The notes under the pieces: generated by a model | What the model was told of the DNA's origin: nothing | The model's database searches: none | Seen by the model: the letters and a program-made list of their open reading frames with translations, nothing else | Made by a program: the position numbers and the translations under genes | Shown: positions 14,713-17,465 of the stretch, piece after piece | Layout: each line of letters opens with the position of its first letter | How positions within the stretch are numbered: the stretch's first letter is position 1 | NCBI GenBank assembly: GCA_041485845.1 | Contig: JBGPKH010000115.1 | Span: 1 to 17,465 of the forward strand | DNA: 17,465 bases | Direction: 5' to 3' | From: OMOG01 sp041485845 | GTDB lineage: Bacteria; Acidobacteriota; Terriglobia; Bryobacterales; Bryobacteraceae

Positions 14713-16322
14713 AGCAGCGCCTGAAGCGGTGGATCTTCCGCCTCTTGCGCAAGGATCCCGAAGCCGTAGTGGTGACCTTCGCGACCGGCGATCCCGACTT
14801 GTGCCGCCGCATGGCCGAGGAGGTGCGCAGCCTGGTTCCCGGCCGCCGCCACTTTCTGGTGACGGAAGACAACTGGCCCGAGATGCGCCGCCAACTGAAG
14901 CGCTACCGTATCGGCCTCGCGCCCGTGCTGCTCACCCGCGAGTCCAACCCTCTGCGGCGCGCCGCGTACCGGCTCGCGCCGCGCAAGATCCTGGCCTACA
15001 ATTCGCGACTGGAGCGCCATCACCTGCGCCTCGACCTGCCGTCGTTCCTCTTCTGGCGCGGCGTGCCGCTCGACCGCATCCATCTGCGCCCCTGGTGGTG
15101 GCCGTGGCCCAAGCGCGAGCGGTCGGTGGCGCCCACGGGCTATCGCACCATCGAAGGCCGCGCTTGTTCGCCCGAGCGGCGGCGCGTCGCGGTGCTCTCG
15201 CCGTATTTCCCGTACCCGCTCTCGCATGGCGGCGCCGTGCGGGTCTACCATCTCCTGCGCGAAATCGCCAGGGAGTTCGACGTCGAGCTGTTGGCCTTCA
15301 CCGATGGCGACGCCGAAGTGGAGACCGCGCCCATTCTCGAGTTCTGCGCGCGCGTGGCGCTGGTGAAGAAGCCACGATATCGCGAGCCGCGCTGGTCCAC
15401 GCTGCTCCCGCCCGAAGTACGCGAATTCCGCTCTCCGGCCATGCGCCAGGCGATTGCCGAGGAGCGTCGCGCCTTCGGATTCGAACTGCTGCAAGTGGAG
15501 TACACGCAACTCGCCGAGTACGGCGGCGACATCCTAGTGGAACACGACGTGACGTTCGATCTCTTCAGCCAGATCGCGCGGCGCGAGCGCACGCTCTCGG
15601 CCTGGTGGGACGCTTTCCGCTGGCGCCGCTTCGAAGCGCACCAGGCGCGGCGCTTCCGCCGCGTGGTGGTGATGTCGAAGAAGGATGCCGGGGTGCTGGG
15701 ACACGCGGCGCCAACGGTGGTCATCGAAAACGGCGTAGACCTCGCGCGCTTCCGCCCGGAGCCCGAACGGCCCGGCGAGCGCCTGCTGTTTATCGGATCG
15801 TTTCGCCATTTTCCGAACGTCGAGGCGTACCGTTTCTTCACCGAACAGGTATGGCCGCGGCTGCGCGACAAGTTCCCACACATGACCCTGACGGTAGTGT
15901 GCGGCGCCGATCACCTCACGTATTGGCGCGCCTTCTCCGACTCGCCCGAGCCACCGGCGGATGACCGCATTCGCCTGCTGGGCTTCATCGCCGACGTGCG
16001 CCCGTTCTACCTCGAAGCGAACCTCGTGATCGTGCCGACGACGGTCTCTGCCGGCACGAACGTGAAGGTCCTGGAAGCGATGGCCATGCACCGCGCCGTA
16101 GTTTCGACGACTTCGGGCTGCGCGGGTGTCGGCCTGCTGCACGGCCACAGCGTCTGGATCGGCGATGGCCCCGAGGCATTCGCCGCCGGGGTCGCGACCC
16201 TGATCGAAGACCCCGAGCGCCGCGGGCAGATCGCTCGCGCGGCGTACGATCACGCCGTGCGCAATTTCGATTGGGAAGCCATCGGCGAAAAACAGCGCGA
16301 GCTATTCCGCAGTTTGCTGTAG
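14709..16322 (+). CDS. GT4-family glycosyltransferase with an extra N-terminal domain
   Basis: A 537-residue protein starting at GTG 14709, which overlaps the MFS stop (GTGA). The frame is open far upstream, but that part is only the shadow of the transporter gene. Residues about 158-345 form the acceptor-binding Rossmann half (VAVLSPYFPYPLSHGGAVRVY, LLQVEYTQLAEY, VVIENGVDLARF). Residues about 355-535 form the nucleotide-sugar half: FIGSFRHFPN, then GFIADVRPFY, VPTTVSAGTNVKVLEAMAMH (conserved Glu456) and FDWEAIGEKQ. This is the glycosyl group 1 (GT4) fold, without the first Glu of the classical E-x7-E motif, as in several subfamilies. The first 150 residues (AVVVTFATGDPDLCRRMAEE) look like an additional α/β domain I cannot name. 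It probably acts at the inner face of the membrane in surface polysaccharide or glycan assembly. The sugar and acceptor are unknown. Confidence 0.88.
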   Translation: MKQRLKRWIFRLLRKDPEAVVVTFATGDPDLCRRMAEEVRSLVPGRRHFLVTEDNWPEMRRQLKRYRIGLAPVLLTRESNPLRRAAYRLAPRKILAYNSRLERHHLRLDLPSFLFWRGVPLDRIHLRPWWWPWPKRERSVAPTGYRTIEGRACSPERRRVAVLSPYFPYPLSHGGAVRVYHLLREIAREFDVELLAFTDGDAEVETAPILEFCARVALVKKPRYREPRWSTLLPPEVREFRSPAMRQAIAEERRAFGFELLQVEYTQLAEYGGDILVEHDVTFDLFSQIARRERTLSAWWDAFRWRRFEAHQARRFRRVVVMSKKDAGVLGHAAPTVVIENGVDLARFRPEPERPGERLLFIGSFRHFPNVEAYRFFTEQVWPRLRDKFPHMTLTVVCGADHLTYWRAFSDSPEPPADDRIRLLGFIADVRPFYLEANLVIVPTTVSAGTNVKVLEAMAMHRAVVSTTSGCAGVGLLHGHSVWIGDGPEAFAAGVATLIEDPERRGQIARAAYDHAVRNFDWEAIGEKQRELFRSLL

Positions 16323-16329
16323 GGCACGG

Positions 16330-16602
16330 CTAGAGTTTCTCTTCGAGACGTCGAAGCCGGGCATCCATCGTGCGCTCAAAACGCAGGATCAGGGCCTTTT
16401 GCTCTGCAAACCGCACATTCATGACCTCAATCAAAGTGTCGAAATGGCGATCAATTCCCCCGAAACGGCCATCGAGCCCCGAGAAACACTTATCTGTGTG
16501 ACTCACTAGCTTGTCGAGCTGACGGTTGTTCACCAGAATACCCACCAGCACGGCCAGGGTCGGCACAGTCATCGTCAGGACAGCCTGTGTCGCATCAGTC
16601 AC
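16330..16602 (-). CDS. Small membrane-anchored coiled-coil protein
   Basis: A 90-residue protein starting at GTG 16602. Residues about 7-25 (AVLTMTVPTLAVLVGILVN) make one transmembrane segment. The rest is a charged amphipathic helix with regular hydrophobic spacing (LDGRFGGIDRHFDTLIEVM, LILRFERTMDARLRRLEEK), a likely coiled coil for self-association. I do not recognise a named family, though small proteins of this layout are common. No strong ribosome binding site is seen. It lies 25 bases downstream of the deacetylase gene in the same direction, so co-transcription is likely. Only 7 bases separate its end from the end of the convergent glycosyltransferase gene. Confidence 0.7.
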   Translation of the reverse strand: MTDATQAVLTMTVPTLAVLVGILVNNRQLDKLVSHTDKCFSGLDGRFGGIDRHFDTLIEVMNVRFAEQKALILRFERTMDARLRRLEEKL

Positions 16603-16627
16603 GCTTCGATTGTATCGCGCCTCTCTC

Positions 16628-17465
16628 TTACTTCGCGCTCAGCAGGTTCGCAAACAGGCGATACGCCCCCGGCACTCCCGCCGGCAATTGCCGGAACCAC
16701 GAGTACGCCGTAAAGATGTAGACGCCCTTCCCGTACCGCGTCCACAGTTCGCCGCCCGCGAGCGGATCCTCGCCCGGGTCGTGCGACGAAAGCACCGTCT
16801 CGTAGTGCGGGTCCCACTGCGTGGCGAAGTTCAATCCCCGCTCCTGCACCCACCCTTCGAAATCCTTGGCCGTAATCCGATTGGGCGCCTGCAACAACCG
16901 GCTGTCGAGGTGGGGGAAGGCCACGGGCGCCTCCTCCACCGTAACGCGGAACCCGTTGCCCGCCGGTATCGAGATGGGGTATGGCCCGATGTTCATCGGC
17001 GCCAGGGGCTGGCCCCGGCCGCCCGGACCTCCACCCGGGAATCCACCTTCTCCGTTCTGGTACTGGACCACGTACGTGCCGCCGTTGCTCACGTACTGCA
17101 TCAGGCGGGGCTGATTCGCGCGCAGATCCGGCCGGACGCTGTAAGCGCGCACGCCCGCCACGATGGCATCGAACCGCGCGAGATCGCCCTGCTCCAGGTC
17201 CGACTGGCCGAGCAGCGTCACGTCCAGCCCAAGCTGCCGCAGGGCATCCGGCATCTCATCGCCCGACCCCATGATGTAGCCGATCTTGTGCGCCGTCACT
17301 TTCACGTTGGAACGCACCAGCTTGATGTCCGATGGCGGGAAGAGCGTCTGGATGGGGATGTGGGGATACGAAATGACGTCCATCCCCGATTCGATGGCGC
17401 GGCCTCCCACGGTGGCGATGGCGCGCAACGAGGCTGTGGTTTCGGCGGATGGGCGCGTGGTTTCA
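16628..17465 (-). CDS. PIG-L (LmbE-like) family deacetylase, C-terminal part only
   Basis: The frame is open to the right window edge, so the N-terminal catalytic domain lies outside. The visible 279 residues match the C-terminal region of long acidobacterial PIG-L family proteins: YPHIPIQTLFPPSDIK, IGYIMGSGDEMPDALRQLG, FDAIVAGVRAYSVRPDLRAN, YVSNGGTYVVQYQ, then KDFEGWVQERGLNFATQWD and RYGKGVYIFTAYSWFRQLPA. The middle part looks like a class I glutamine-amidotransferase-like α/β fold (GVRAY after the third strand) without an obvious Cys nucleophile. The complete enzyme would hydrolyse N-acetyl groups from a glycan or glycoconjugate, probably outside the cytoplasm, but none of its zinc ligands can be seen here. 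An internal TTG at 17428 is not the start. Family assignment is from remembered patterns. Confidence 0.82.
   Translation of the reverse strand, partial: ETTRPSAETTASLRAIATVGGRAIESGMDVISYPHIPIQTLFPPSDIKLVRSNVKVTAHKIGYIMGSGDEMPDALRQLGLDVTLLGQSDLEQGDLARFDAIVAGVRAYSVRPDLRANQPRLMQYVSNGGTYVVQYQNGEGGFPGGGPGGRGQPLAPMNIGPYPISIPAGNGFRVTVEEAPVAFPHLDSRLLQAPNRITAKDFEGWVQERGLNFATQWDPHYETVLSSHDPGEDPLAGGELWTRYGKGVYIFTAYSWFRQLPAGVPGAYRLFANLLSAK

Noticed and set aside
14631..15509. A 292-codon minus-strand frame opposite the glycosyltransferase
   Set aside because: Antisense shadow with Arg/Ala/His-rich text and no ribosome binding site; the plus-strand gene has clear GT4 motifs.

Overview
The window is GC-rich, densely coded bacterial DNA. 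The protein texts (a long soluble multi-GAF kinase, a TPR protein with a degenerate metalloprotease-like N-terminus, a PIG-L deacetylase C-terminus ending in the RYGKGVYIFT..SWFRQLPAGVPGAYR pattern, serine-recombinase tails ending in GLDLNLxPS) resemble those I know from Acidobacteriota of the Solibacter/Bryobacterales type. That placement is inference from memory, not a search.

Left part (1-3785), an accessory zone. It starts with an IS66-family transposase broken by one extra base exactly at the codon for the second catalytic Asp. Next comes a decayed 3' end of a large serine recombinase (its own single-base frameshift near 1985), fused to a fragment of a TPR gene truncated at both ends. 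Two unrecognised short genes follow, tail to tail with a 29-bp overlap.

Centre (3869-11049), the main item: a minus-strand two-gene two-component system with an ATGA start/stop overlap. The kinase is about 1,755 aa and soluble, with about eight GAF domains, one PAS domain, an atypical His-containing helical region and an intact HATPase. The partner is a 636-aa response regulator with an intact receiver, a roughly 370-residue middle region that looks like an aminoglycoside-phosphotransferase/protein-kinase fold without its catalytic Lys and Asp, and a C-terminal OmpR-type winged helix. This regulator architecture is the best candidate here for something little described. Upstream of the kinase lie about 680 bp with no convincing intact gene, holding a direct repeat and a coding-looking tail without a start. 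Then comes a tRNA-Glu(CTC) gene, also on the minus strand, with its CCA encoded. Mobile-element debris on one side and a tRNA on the other suggest an island inserted beside tRNA-Glu.

Right part (11852-17465), core-like and visibly more GC-rich. A plus-strand operon runs secreted TPR protein > MFS transporter (anion:cation symporter type) > GT4 glycosyltransferase, each junction a GTGA overlap, so the three are probably translationally coupled. It converges on two minus-strand genes: a 90-aa membrane-anchored coiled-coil protein and the C-terminal part of a PIG-L family deacetylase running off the right edge.

No rRNA or CRISPR array was seen. No convincing terminators were identified.
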